Below are positions 53,807 to 64,000 of a stretch of 64,000 bases of DNA, in pieces (the stretch's first letter is position 1; every line of letters begins with the position of its first letter). The stretch is taken from assembly GCA_024760905.1 (NCBI GenBank), contig JALRMN010000027.1:588501-652500 (forward strand), given 5' to 3'. Source of the stretch: Plotosus lineatus (lineage: Eukaryota; Chordata; Actinopteri; Siluriformes; Plotosidae). The translations under genes and the position numbers were made by a program. The notes under the pieces were generated by a model, which saw only the letters and a list, made by a program, of their open reading frames with translations, ran no database searches and was not told the DNA's origin.

Positions 53807-56527
53807 CAGTGATAATTTTACAATTCATACTCTGCAAGTCCATGGGACTCCCTTGTCAAAAAAGTGTGAGTCCCATGATGCATGCAATATGTCGTGAAAC
53901 ATAATCTGAAAAAATTCTTTATCAAAACTGAAAGTGCATATGACAACAATAACCATAATTTACATTTAATGCCTTTATTTCACAATTGACAAAGTGTACT
54001 CCATGCATGTTGACAGTTGTATGTATTAAATTGAAAAAAAAAAATATATGAAAAGTTCATAGATACACATATAAAATATAAAGGTAAGTTAATCTTTGAG
54101 TTCATACAGTCTCCTCTGTTTGGTTTCCTTCCAAACATTCAGTGCTTTTTCAAAATCTACACTTGCTGCCAACTGCACAGTCATAAGTTTGTGTTGTGTT
54201 TGGACTTGCAGCCTGTTTCTTTTTTTGTGAGGATTTTGTTTTGTGTTGAGAATCCCCTCTCACATCCTGCTGTGTGCACTGCTGATGTCAAGGCAAGTTG
54301 TGCTAATCTGATCAGATTTGGAAACTCTGCCTTATGATACTGGTTGATACATAGATGGCTCAGCTTGTCTCTTGGGTATCTTTCTGCAAGAACCACCTTC
54401 TTCAATAGTCTCCACTCTTTCTTTGTTGCTGCTGGTGAGATGATTGCTTCAGATGTCTTTGACTTACTGCTGTCATCATCCTCCACCTATGATGAAGTCT
54501 TTGAAGAGCCAAAATATGTGCACAGCATTTCAATTTCATCTTTGCCATACTCTTCAACATCTTTGGTTTGGAAGAAAGACAGTGGTCTCATCCCCAGAAC
54601 AGAGAAGGCATGGAGGATACTATCTTGAGGGAAGGGCTTTTTAATGTTTACAATCACTTCGTCAATAAAGTCATTGATGGTTTTGTTCAGTGTGAATGGT
54701 GATTTGGAGAGATTGTGATATTCTTTGAACACAACATCCACCATATCTTCTTTCAGCTTCATTAGGTGTGGACTTTCCATCTCCTTGATTTGTTCCAGGT
54801 CACTGATGCACTGTTCCAGTTTCACCCCAACTAACGCTACATCTATGTTCTCTGTCTGGAAAAACTGAGAAAGAGCAGTAATGGGTGCCATAGCATCCAT
54901 CATAACATAAGTCAGTGCAACAAATTTCTCTGTTGCAATTTTTCTTCTAAGTCCTTCAGCCTTTGGATCCTTTGTGTAGTCAATATCCCTGAAATAAATC
55001 AGCAAACTCTCAAGAGTCCTATAGACTGATGTGAGAGCATTAAAGTAGCTCAACCATCTAACAGAATGTACTTCCTTGATCTTGAGCACAGGATCATCAA
55101 TGATCATTTGGATGACCTGCAAGGATGATTGTATTTTACTGCTTCCTTTGAAATAGTAGAAGAGATCTGTCAGTGTTTCTTGGTGTTTTTTTTTAATGCC
55201 GGGATATTTTCAGCAGCTTGAGAGGTGCAGAGAGCAATTTTATGTGCGATGCAGTGTACGTTGATCATGTGGGGGCTATCTCTCTTCAGGATTGCAGCAA
55301 CGCCATTTTTGTGGCCAGTCATGACTGATGCACCATCGCTCCCAAAGTTCATAACCTTATCCATTGGAACATTTCTTGCCTCAAGTTCTTTCTTTATGGA
55401 TGTGGCAATTCCTTTTCCAGTTGAATCTGTACATTCCACATTTGAGATGTAGTGAGTGGAAGGTTGCATGGCATCGTCGAGGATTTGTGCATACAGAACG
55501 AGACGTTTTGTATTTGATGAGTCTGTAGAATCATCTGCTAGAACAGTCATCACAGGGGAAGTTTGTAATAGCATTTGTTTTTCATCCTCGATTACTTTAG
55601 CTATGCTATCCAACAAATCATGGGCAGTGAAATAAGAGTCGTAGTTCCGTTTGTATTTCTTCAAAATAGCCAGGTCAGAAACACCAAGTTCATGCATTAA
55701 GTGACTCATGCTGCTGAATTTACTGAATGGTAAATCCTCCACAGACATCCAGTGAATAATTTTTAACAACGCAGTAACGACTTTATCTTTCGTTTCCGAC
55801 GCCTTGTACTCGATTTTTCTCTTGTTATTGCATAATGTAGGAATTTCCAGCGCGAGTTTATGTCCTGGGATCTGCACGTGTCCATCCAGGGTGCTTTTTT
55901 GGAAATTTGTGCATTTTGCTGCTTGAATCATGCCATTAACTTGTTTGTTGTCCGTGCATGCCGAACAATACATAAAATCTCCTTCCTCGTCGTATCGCAA
56001 CCAGGCAAGCAATCCCAGCCAATGCTTCTGAAATGTCCGAACTTTACTACGTTTCACTTCAGGTTCGTCCGTTTTATCCGAAGCCTTTCGCTTGTTATTT
56101 ACACTGCTTTTGACAGAGAAAAAACTATCCAGGTTTTGTTGCTTTTTCTGAGACATAACTTTGGAATATTCGGCCTTATTATACTTATTAAATTTAATAC
56201 TTTTTTATACTTATTTAATTAATACTTATTAAATCGTCTGCTTACCACGAGGTGAAGGTCGCTCTCGTCTCGCGAGAAAAATTTCGTCTGCTATCAGCCG
56301 GTCTCGTCACGCGAGGTTTAGCCGCGAGATCAAAACAAAGATGGCGATGATTGTCAAGCGCAGCGAACGGCGATGTTTATGTTATTAATAATTTGTCTGA
56401 CATGTAATTTTTTTTGCCATCAGGAGAAAATTGCTTGCATCCCAAAAACGCACATTGTTTGAAACTGTGCGTCTGGAGGAAAAATCGTGCGTCTAGGACG
56501 CCGGACGCAAAGGTAACGAGATGACTG
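53807..56527 (-). mobile_element. hAT transposon inserted in the Tc1-like element
   Basis: About 2.72 kb, flanked on both sides by GGTCAG (53801-53806, 56528-56533), part of the target duplication. The ends read CAGTGAT and ATGACTG. It carries one transposase pseudogene on the minus strand. Confidence 0.75.
54181..56156 (-). pseudogene. hAT transposase, ZNF862/KIAA1586-like
   Basis: N-terminal frame (56156-55170): MSQKKQQNLDSFFSVKSS, a basic nuclear-type stretch, a TTF-type zinc finger (YCSACTDN, CTNFQKSTLDGHVQIPGHK), then the catalytic region with VLADDSTDSSNTKR, NFGSDGASVMTGHKNGV and VHCIAHKIAL. After a frameshift at a T-rich run near 55185 comes 55122-54487 (helical insertion region, MDAMAPITALSQFFQTENID), then a stop at 54487, then 54486-54181 with the dimerisation block SAVHTAGCERGFSTQNKI. 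Two or three small lesions separate it from an open frame. Confidence 0.85.
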
Positions 56528-57692
56528 GGTCAGTAAACCATTTACCAGTGGTTTTGGCACTGTGAGCAGGTGCCAGGTCATGCTGAAAAATGAAATATTC
56601 ATCTCCATAAAACTTTTCAGTAGATTGAAGCATGAAGAAGTGCTCCAGAATCTCCTGATAGCTAACTGCATTGACCCTGCCCTTGATAAAACACAGTTGA
56701 CCAACACAAGCAGCTGACATGGCACCCCAGACCATCACAGACTGTGGGTACTTGACACTGGACTTCAGGCATTTTGGCATTTCCTTCTCCCCAGTCTTCC
56801 TCCAGACTCTGGCACCTTGATTTCCGAATGACATGCAAAATTTGCTTTGATCCGGAAAAAGTACTTTGGACCACTAAGCAACAGTCCAGTGCTGCTTCTC
56901 TGTAGTCCAGGTCAGGTGCTTCTGCCGCTGTTTCTGGTTCAAAAGTGGCTTGACCTGGGAATGCAGCACCTGTAGCCCATTTCCTGCATACGCCTGTGCA
57001 CAGTGGCTCTGGATGTTTCTACTCCAGACTCAGTCCACTGCTTCCACAGGTCCCCAAGGTCTGGAATCGGCCCTTCTTTCACTTTTTCCTTCCACAGACG
57101 TCCCACTGAGGTGCCTTGATACAGCACTCTGGGAACAGCCTATTCGCTCAGAGATTTCTTTCTGTGTCTTACCCTCTTACTTGAGGGTGTCAATGATGGC
57201 CTTCTGGATAGCAGTCAGGTCGGCAGTCTTACCCATGATTGCGGTTTTGAGTAATGAACCAGGCTGGGAGTTTTTAAAAGCTTCAGGAATCTTTTGCAGG
57301 TGTTTAGAGTTAATTGGTTGATTCAGATGATTAGGTTAATAGCTCATTTACAGTACTTTTTCATGATATGCTAAATTTTTGAGATAGGAATTTTGGGTTT
57401 TCATGAGCTGTATGCCAAAATAATCAGTATTAAAACAATAAAAGACCTGAAATGTTTCAGTTGGTGTCCAGTGAATGTAAAATATATGAAAGTTTAATTT
57501 TTTTCAGTACATTACACAAAATAATGAACTTTATCACAATATGCTAATTTTTTGAGAATGACCTGTAAACCTTCTTGCTGTAGATCTAGACTGTGGCAGT
57601 AGTTGTAGTCAAGGAGTAATTGCAGCAGTAATATTAAGCTATATTAAATTATAAATCATATTCATATTAAAATATTTAGGAATTATCAAAGG

Positions 57693-57895
57693 CCGGCCGT
57701 GACGCTCACTGTCTATGGTGAGAGATTCATGTAAAAGAACCATTGCTGACTTTCGACAAGAGGAGCTGAACAGCCGTCAGCGTGTTTCAGTCCTGCGATA
57801 GCCTGGAGAGCTGTCTGCTGTCACCCCGAGTTTGCTGAGTTGGGCGCCAGTCCCCCTGTGACCCTAATTAGGATTAAGCGGTTCAGAAAAAGAAT
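57693..57895 (+). mobile_element. SINE family A, 3' part with alternative tail
   Basis: Starts in the SINE A body (TCACTGTCTATGGTGAGAGA, AAAAGAACCATTGCTGAC, CGTCAGCGTGTTTC). Its end is the L2-like tail (CCCCTGTGACCCTAATTAGG, ATTAAGCGGTTCAG) and not the RTE tail. Confidence 0.65.
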
Positions 57896-58223
57896 ATTTA
57901 CAGTGTATTTCAGAAATGAGCTGTTTAATATTTATAAAGCAAAGAATAGTACCATCTCATCACACCATCTCGGACATGCTTTATTTCAACCTCAAGTCAA
58001 ATAAAGACTTTTAAAAACTTTACCCACTGACACATATTTTATATCAAGTATTTCAGAGCCTCCTTTAAACAAACAAGCAGTTTTTCAGGAAAGATTTTAT
58101 TTCTTTTTTTACCTCGGGTCATCTGTCAAGATGTCGAAATCATACAAAGTGGGTGTGGTCACCTGGCAGAATTTGACGAGGTGTACCAGCTATAAAATGG
58201 ACGTGACTACCTGTCATAATTCA

Positions 58224-58571
58224 TTTCTCAGTTCAGTTCATTTTCTGTAACCGCTTCATCCTAATTAGGGTCACGGGGAGGCTGGTGCCCACCCCAGCCA
58301 ACTCAGGCCGAGGGCAGAGTACACCCTGGACAGCTCGCCAGGCCATCGCAGGGTGGAAACACGCTGACGGCTTTGCAGCCTACTCTTGTCGAAAGTCAGC
58401 AATGGTTCTTTTACTTGCCTCACACCATAGACAGTGAGAGACATGGCTGCCTTTGATAACCCAGTTATCTGCACTGGGGGCAGTGACAACCTTGTGGAGA
58501 GTGGGACTCGAACCCCCAACCTTTGGATCAGTGATCCGGCACCTTATACCACTAGACCACCACTGCCCCCC
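58224..58571 (-). mobile_element. SINE family A with L2-like tail
   Basis: In reverse: a tRNA-like head (58571 inwards, with GGACTCGAACCCCCAACC on the plus strand), the shared body, then a tail that reads in plus orientation TGTAACCGCTTCATCCTAAT and CAGAGTACACCCTGGACAGC. This is the tail type of L2-related fish elements. Confidence 0.7.
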
Positions 58572-58572
58572 A

Positions 58573-59670
58573 TAATTAATTTCTGTTTTTCCAATTTACA
58601 AGCCAATACCCAGCTTGGCCCTGACTGAGCTCTCTATAAGACCCACCTGTACACCTGTTCATTCAGACAGGAATCTAATCCGCTCTCCATGGCACAGCAC
58701 AGCAGATCTTTCAAGTTCACATCAACCATCACAGAACAGGAATTTCAGGTTCTTGAGCAAAGCACAGAAACATGCTGACAGCTCGTATTGTTGTTTTGTA
58801 AGATTTTCTATTTCTGTCTCAGTCACTGAACAATATCTTCCACAAGCTCATTTAAAACCTGCTGATTTCCTGAAGACGAAACTGCCTCAGGAACATTAGT
58901 TTGGGTTTCACACTCACTGGAGGTGCATGTCTTTAGTGAACTTTGTCCCTCCCGCCTCAGGCCGTCACTTCAAGGCCACAAATTCATTGCTTGCATTATT
59001 TTTAATAAAATGTGTAATTATTTTGAAGAAATTGACTATTTAATAAATATCCATAATTTTAAATGTCCTGTCCATAGCGCTTTGAGTTCTGCGTGTGATG
59101 TAACAGGGTAACCGCTCAGCCTTGATATTCAATGGCCAGACAGTGTTTCCCCTGAAAAACACTTTCAGTTTCTGTTTCATTTCAGTTTCTATTTCATTTG
59201 AAGATCTTAAATTTATTAATCGTTCAAGTTCTGGTTCAGTGATCGCGCCTCAGAGGGGGATGGTGACATGTTAAACTAGTTCGACTTCGAGTGTAAATGC
59301 TCAAGAAATTAAACATTCATCAGAGACAACAAAGCCATGCTGCTCTGGTGCGCTTTGGAGAGGGCGATGTGGCTCATCGCCTCTGTCCCCTTTTTATTGC
59401 GTCATGTTAGGGATGTCAGAAAAAAATCTTACACAAATAAAAAAGAATTATTTTGGGGTTATTAACGATCCTACTTGAACAATAAAATATTTCAAGAAAC
59501 ACTCTTTCGCAAAAGTTTAGCACAGCATAAATCAAAATATTACCTTCTAATTCCTCTGCACTCTTAACACTTCAAATTTAATGATTTCTAAATGTTAAAC
59601 AATAAACAACTAACAAAACAATAATTCAAATTCTTACACTTCAAGTATACAGTTTTATATGAGTATTGTT
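58573..59670. other. Intergenic, no gene recognised
   Basis: Short frames at 58615-58899 and 58923-59111 show no recognisable domain. No repeat was identified. Confidence 0.4.
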
Positions 59671-59675
59671 CAATT

Positions 59676-59915
59676 TTAACCCATGAGATTAACTGCCAAC
59701 AATTTCAACTTTGTTTTGCTGACGGGCTTTGTCAACATGTCAGCAATGTTTTCCTGTGATGGAACAAACATCAATTTTACTCTACCACTGACAACTTCTT
59801 TTCTAATGAAATGGTATTTCACATCAATATGTTTTGTTCTCTTTGTTTTACAAAGAGCTAGAGCACCTTGATTATCACCATGGATTGTGATACACTGAAA
59901 GTTTGTCGCCACCAT
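59676..59915 (-). pseudogene. Ty1/copia RNase H C-terminal fragment
   Basis: Frame contains IHGDNQGALALCKTKRTKHI, DVKYHFIRKEVVSG, KLMFVPSQENIADMLTKPV. The DNQGA, KHIDxxYHF and ADxLTKP blocks are diagnostic of the copia RNase H end. The remainder of the polyprotein is absent upstream. Confidence 0.85.
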
Positions 59916-60199
59916 GCTGCCCTGGATGTTGTCTGTTAGTTATACATTTTAAATGTGTGTGGTGTGGCTCACGTGGACTGATTACTCATCACGGTGTATA
60001 TAATCATTGGAATGTAAAATGCTTTGGGAATATGTAGTGATATAATACAGGGTATATAAAACATTGAATCCTGGGCAAGTTTCAGGAAAAACCAGAAATT
60101 CCACTGCGACTCGGCTCCAAAGATTCACTAAAAGAACTGATTCAAAGAATCGACTCGTGATCCGGAATGAATCCTCGTTCTTAAAGTGAAAGCGTTTCT

Positions 60200-60310
60200 G
60201 TCTCGGTCTCGATTCCATTTCGTCATGGGGTGGAAAAGTTCCTGAGAAACTTGAAGGCAGAAAAGTGGAGCTGGATGTGGAAAGAAAGAGAAGAGAAGAG
60301 AAGAGTGAAG
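60200..60310 (+). other. Probable 5' UTR exon of an NLR-like gene
   Basis: A purine-rich stretch ends AAGAGTGAAG|gtgagt, a strong donor. It lies upstream of the coding exons below. The exon start is not defined by the sequence. Confidence 0.4.
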
Positions 60311-61716
60311 GTGAGTGATGTGTTTATTATAAATAAGTTTAGAGGAGGACGAGGTGGATATAGAGGAAATAAAGCTGGTGAAAAATGAGCTGGAGTGAAA
60401 CCTGTGGTGTGTGAGATGCAGGGAGAACTCTCATCTGTAAAACAGCTGTTATCACCCTATGGACCTCTCCAGGACTTTTACCTCCGTTCTTCATTTTCTC
60501 ATCAATTAAAGCTTCTAATATTTGTGGAGGAGTTTCTGAGTGTGGGAACAAACAGGAAGTGTTTATAAAGCTCTATTTGTTGGAGATTTCTCTCAGTTGT
60601 GTTCTGGAAGCAGAAGGTAAGGTGTGTGGGCTGGAAACAGGTTCTGTAGGACTGAGGAGTGAAATCAGATTCAGCACAAACTCAACACCCATCTGGAGAC
60701 TTCTAAAAATACAACAAATTCACTCTGTAGAGAAATAAATTTGTGTTAAATGTGAGTTTGTGTAAAAGGGAATTCAGACATGTTTGGAAAGAAGAACTCG
60801 GTAGAACTCTTGGAGTCGGTTCTGGTCCACAAGAACCCATTTAATCCCACTGCTCCAAATTTTTCACCACTAATGTTCCTCATATACTTTAGTCAGTATT
60901 AAAACTAAACCCTGACATGATTGGGTAGTTTGGTCATGTGATCGCACACATTAATTTTCTGGTTCTTCCACCTGAACACAATGATGATGATGTCAGAGCT
61001 CAGGAATGTCAGCTACGTTTTCTCTGTACATTTTGAAGTGCTCATTATTATTTTTGTTCACACCATCATGAAAGAGTTCTCTATCCATCCATATAGTAAA
61101 GATTTATATTAATCCTTGTTTATTCTGTGGTCGGACTGCAGATATGAAGACGGTGAGAATTGTGATGGCGAGAATCAGTGATGTAATGCAGGAGTTTTTG
61201 CCCCTAAACATCATTGTGTGTTATTGTTCGGTGTCTCTTACAGACTGATCTGAACTCTGGGTTTGAATTTATTTGACTTGGTGATCCAGAGTCTGTAATT
61301 TCCACTACAGGTGAAAAGTTTTCGATCAGCCTGCTGTGTTTTAGTTGGATTGAAATATAATCAGTTGAAGTGGAGTGAACGAGCTGAAAAGAGTGAAAGG
61401 TACGCGGTGTATCTGAACTACTTTAGAAGGAAAGAACAAGACGGTCGGCTTTAAATCATGGGGCGTCCAGCACCGTCTCCAGACTAAAACCCAGTCCAAC
61501 CGGTTCCGGATGAAGTGAACAGCAGTGTGAAGGCAAAGCAACCGACAAGTGCAACATATTTAATGGAAGTTGTGCAGCAGTGGTGGGAAGAAACTTCCAG
61601 AACAATGTTAGATTTCCATCATTGAAAGCTCATCACGAGTTTGTTCAGCTGGAACATCAACAGAAGACCAACACTGTTAATGATCCAACAATTTACATTC
61701 AACCGTGTTCAACATA

Positions 61717-61717
<1 letters not shown>

Positions 61718-61753
<36 letters not shown>

Positions 61754-61893
61754 ATGTATGTAGTTTGTGTAAGTATGTAGTAGGTGTGTGAGGGTGTGTA
61801 TGTGTGTATAAGTATGTAGTGGGTGTGTGTGTGTGTGAGGATGTTGTGTGTGTGTGTGTGTGCTGTGTGTGAATATGGTGTGTAGTGTATGTC

Positions 61894-61925
<32 letters not shown>
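61718..61925. repeat. (CT)n and GT-rich low-complexity tract
   Basis: A CT run at 61718-61743, then about 180 bases dominated by GTGTGT/GTATGT units and a short GA run. Confidence 0.9.
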
Positions 61926-61926
<1 letters not shown>

Positions 61927-62087
61927 GGATGATGTGAGATCTCAGTCTCTGTCTGTAGGACGATCCCTCAGTACTGTAAACACAGGACAGATCTTTTTGA
62001 CTAAAACACTCACATTTTTCTTGAGGACATTGAGGTGAAAGTGATTTGGATGAAAGTTTCCATGTTTGTTTATTTGTGTTTCTCTAG

Positions 62088-62239
62088 GAGTGAAATTCAT
62101 TCCAGTAGAAGAAATCAGACTCTTCAGGACTCATCTGTGTGTTTGTGGAAACTTGACTAATATTCAAAGATGGAGCCTCCTGATCTGGACCCAGAGAATG
62201 TTTCCCACCTGCAGAACCACAGAAACCCGACACGCCCAG
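62088..62239 (+). CDS. NLR-like gene, first coding exon
   Basis: After a gtttctctag acceptor there are 82 untranslated bases, then ATG at 62170 encoding MEPPDLDPENVSHLQNHRNP and a CCCAG|gtattt donor in phase 1. Short N-terminal exons of this kind precede the FISNA-NACHT exon in the expanded fish NLR (NLR-C/NLRC3-like) families. The assignment rests on recalled family resemblance and on the next exon. Confidence 0.5.
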
Positions 62240-62404
62240 GTATTTTATTTATTATATATTTATATATAAATTAGTGCTGCTCCAGGTACCCGCAATTAAT
62301 AATCTGCCAGATTATCATAATAAAGTTTATTTAAATTCTTCTTACGGAAATATGAAACACGGATCAACATTTTATGTCATTACATTATCTATTTTTGTAA
62401 CAGT

Positions 62405-62410
<6 letters not shown>

Positions 62411-62452
<42 letters not shown>

Positions 62453-62462
62453 CTCTCTCTTT

Positions 62463-62506
<44 letters not shown>
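62411..62506. repeat. (CT)n followed by (CA)n microsatellite
   Basis: About 52 bases of CT repeat and about 42 bases of CA repeat, in an intron of the NLR-like gene. Confidence 0.95.
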
Positions 62507-62509
<3 letters not shown>

Positions 62510-62853
62510 CAGTAGAAGCAGAGCTCACATTCATGACTGTGTGCAGTGATGTGTTTGAAGATCCTGAATGAGAAATCATTAGTCACTATTTTTTCAGTTT
62601 AATGCAGTGTATACAGTACCATGTAACAAAACCCAGAATTCTGGTACTGACCCAATCCCAAAGTGTAATATTTATTGAATATATAATCAGTAAAGATTTT
62701 ATTATTATGTTTACATGAAATATGAAGCTTGTATTTCTCTCCAGATGTTTAGTAACATGTGTATTTGATGTAAGTCACACTCGGGGATGTGGACGGTGAA
62801 GTAAACACGATTTACTTTTATTTTATTTTCAGTACATATTGCAGTTACATTTA

Positions 62854-63181
62854 GTGGGGCAGTGGTGGTCGAGTGGATAGGGCGCAGGATCGCTGATCCT
62901 AAGGTTGGGGGTTTGAGTCCCCACAAGGTTGTCACTGTCCCCCAGTGCAGCTGACTGCGTTATCAAAGGCGGGTCATGTCTCTCACTGTCTATGGTGAGA
63001 GGTTCATGTAAAAGAACCATTGCTGACTTTCGTAAAGAGTAGCTGCAAAGTCGTCAGCGTGTTTCTGTCCCTTTGCTAAAGGGCTGTGACAGGAAGGGCA
63101 TCTGATGTAAAACCTATGTCAAATCAAAGGTGCGAACCAAAGGCGACTTCTGAGAAAAGGGAAAAAGCCGAAGAGAAGAAC
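62854..63181 (+). mobile_element. Complete chimeric SINE, family A, with target duplication
   Basis: Flanked by ATTGCAGTTACATTTA (62838-62853) and ATTGCAGTTTCATTTA (63182-63197), 15 of 16 matching. The tRNA-like head has GTCGAGTGGATAGGG (A-box) and GGTTTGAGTCC (B-box). The body has GTGACAGGAAGGGCATC as in the RTE LINE 5' region. The end has GGCGACTTCTGAG and AGCCGAAGAGAAGAA as in the LINE 3' end. Complete and the best reference copy in the window. Confidence 0.85.
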
Positions 63182-63426
63182 ATTGCAGTTTCATTTAATA
63201 AATATAAAGTTTATTAACTCAGGATGTGTGAAAAGAAATATACAAAGATATTATTAATGAAAATCTAACAGTCATCACCTCATATAAAAGGATATAAATT
63301 CAGTTTACTGTCAATTAAATTAATTCCTTGTTATTTATAATAAGTTCATTTAAAAACAGCAAAGAGTGTTTATAATTAAAGTTATAAATCATTAAAGTTG
63401 TGTGTATAATGTGTAGTGAAGTTCAG

Positions 63427-63527
63427 AGAATATATCTCCATATACCCAGCCACATCTCCATGAAGAGTGAAAGGTCTATGGCTACTCCTCTGAGCTTTAG
63501 AGATGGAACCTCATCACTTCTACACAG
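63427..63527 (+). CDS. NLR-like N-terminal repeat exon
   Basis: Follows a gttcag acceptor and ends CACAG|gtaaca. The frame reads HISMKSERSMATPLSFRDG, close to the repeated SxxSMKSDxSMxxPxxF(R/K)DG motif encoded by small exons in fish NLR genes. In this frame the exon begins in phase 0, whereas the exon ending at 62239 leaves phase 1. An unseen exon or a lesion must therefore lie between them. The gene continues beyond the window. Confidence 0.55.
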
Positions 63528-64000
63528 GTAACATCTTCTCACTGTTAATATTAATGAGAAAGTCACAGTTAGCAAAATTCACCCAAATAAACTATATAAA
63601 TAACAAAACACTGCAATTTCATCTTTATTGCTTTATTGAAGTCATTATTAAGATGTTCTGAGGTTCTTCAGTCATTATTCTGATCTCCTTCATACAAAAC
63701 TTTATAATTAATTCAGTGATGATCTTCATCATGTTTACATCGTTAAAACACCTATAATGCAGGAGTCCTTCAGGTAAATCTCATCGTTTACTAAAAATAC
63801 ACAAACAGTAACATCCATCATCCCTGAGCGTCCCGTCCTCGTCTCCGTCCCTCCAAAAATTATTCCTTTATCCGTCCTCGTCATATTTTACTCTGCTTCA
63901 GTTCCACAGTAAAGTTCCTCTTTTACTAGTGAATATCGATGTGTTTTATCTTCCATTCTCACTTTATTTTGGATCAAAATAAACCAAACAAAAGGAAACC
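63528..64000. other. Intron of the NLR-like gene
   Basis: No further exon with the NLR repeat motif was recognised before the window ends. Confidence 0.4.

Larger units (their letters stand above)
53276..57565 (-). mobile_element. Tc1/mariner-like element split by a hAT transposon
   Basis: Long terminal inverted repeats (more than 45 bases; both ends carry ATTAGCATATTGTGATAAAG) flanked by TA. The transposase is on the minus strand. The N-terminal and central part (57245 down to 56534; QSVMVWGAMSAACVG, FQHDLAPAHSAKTTGKW) and the C-terminal part (53843-53553; NWPANSPDLKPIENLW, WASITPQQCHRLI) are separated by a 2.7-kb insertion and carry further frame breaks, so it is inactive. Confidence 0.88.

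Overview
The window looks like a teleost fish immune-gene region. It carries MHC class I exons of fish type, the first exons of what looks like a fish NLR gene at the right edge, and a dense mix of typical fish transposons: a Rex3 LINE, an RTE-like LINE family, hAT, Tc1/mariner and P-type DNA transposons, an endogenous retrovirus, Ty1/copia traces, tRNA-derived SINEs and long microsatellites. Nothing bacterial is present. The species cannot be fixed from the sequence alone.

1.7-21.5 kb (minus strand): one MHC class I heavy-chain gene with five exons in frame: signal peptide (21.5 kb), alpha1 (14.5 kb), alpha2 (12.7 kb), alpha3 (2.1 kb), and transmembrane/cytoplasmic (1.8 kb). All introns are phase 1 and the summed coding length is 1092 bases (363 codons plus stop). 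The introns are inflated to about 20 kb by a full-length RTE-like LINE with 13-bp target duplications (15.1-18.3 kb), a Rex3 copy nested in an older LINE fragment (7.1-9.2 kb), an L2-like fragment, hAT and Tc1 relics, a copia-type LTR and microsatellites. Several peptide-anchor positions differ from classical class I, so the product may be non-classical.

22-32.1 kb (plus strand): a decayed P-element (THAP9-like) transposase is split by a 7.9-kb endogenous retrovirus with 543-bp LTRs that look almost identical, a 4-bp target duplication and a proline-tRNA primer site. The interior is badly broken and mosaic (two envelope TM remnants and two gag starts). Its leader holds an alternating array of four hairpins.

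32-50.3 kb: a second, wrecked MHC class I copy. Promoter and signal exon lie at 50.0 kb (minus strand, splice donor destroyed) and the 3' flank at 38.0-39.4 kb. The exons between are deleted, and an alpha3-TM cassette lies in opposite orientation at 33.3-33.8 kb, circularly permuted between two fragments of the same LINE. Between 43.3 and 47.9 kb is a jockey/CR1-type LINE (ORF1, endonuclease, RT), followed closely by an SGNH-esterase ORF.

50.3-59.9 kb: a SINE, a 5'-truncated RTE-like LINE, a hAT-type MITE with target duplications, a Tc1-like transposon with long terminal inverted repeats interrupted by a hAT transposon with a ZNF862-like transposase, chimeric SINEs and a copia RNase H remnant. 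60.2-64 kb: apparent 5' exons of an NLR gene on the plus strand, running off the window, with a complete SINE in its intron.
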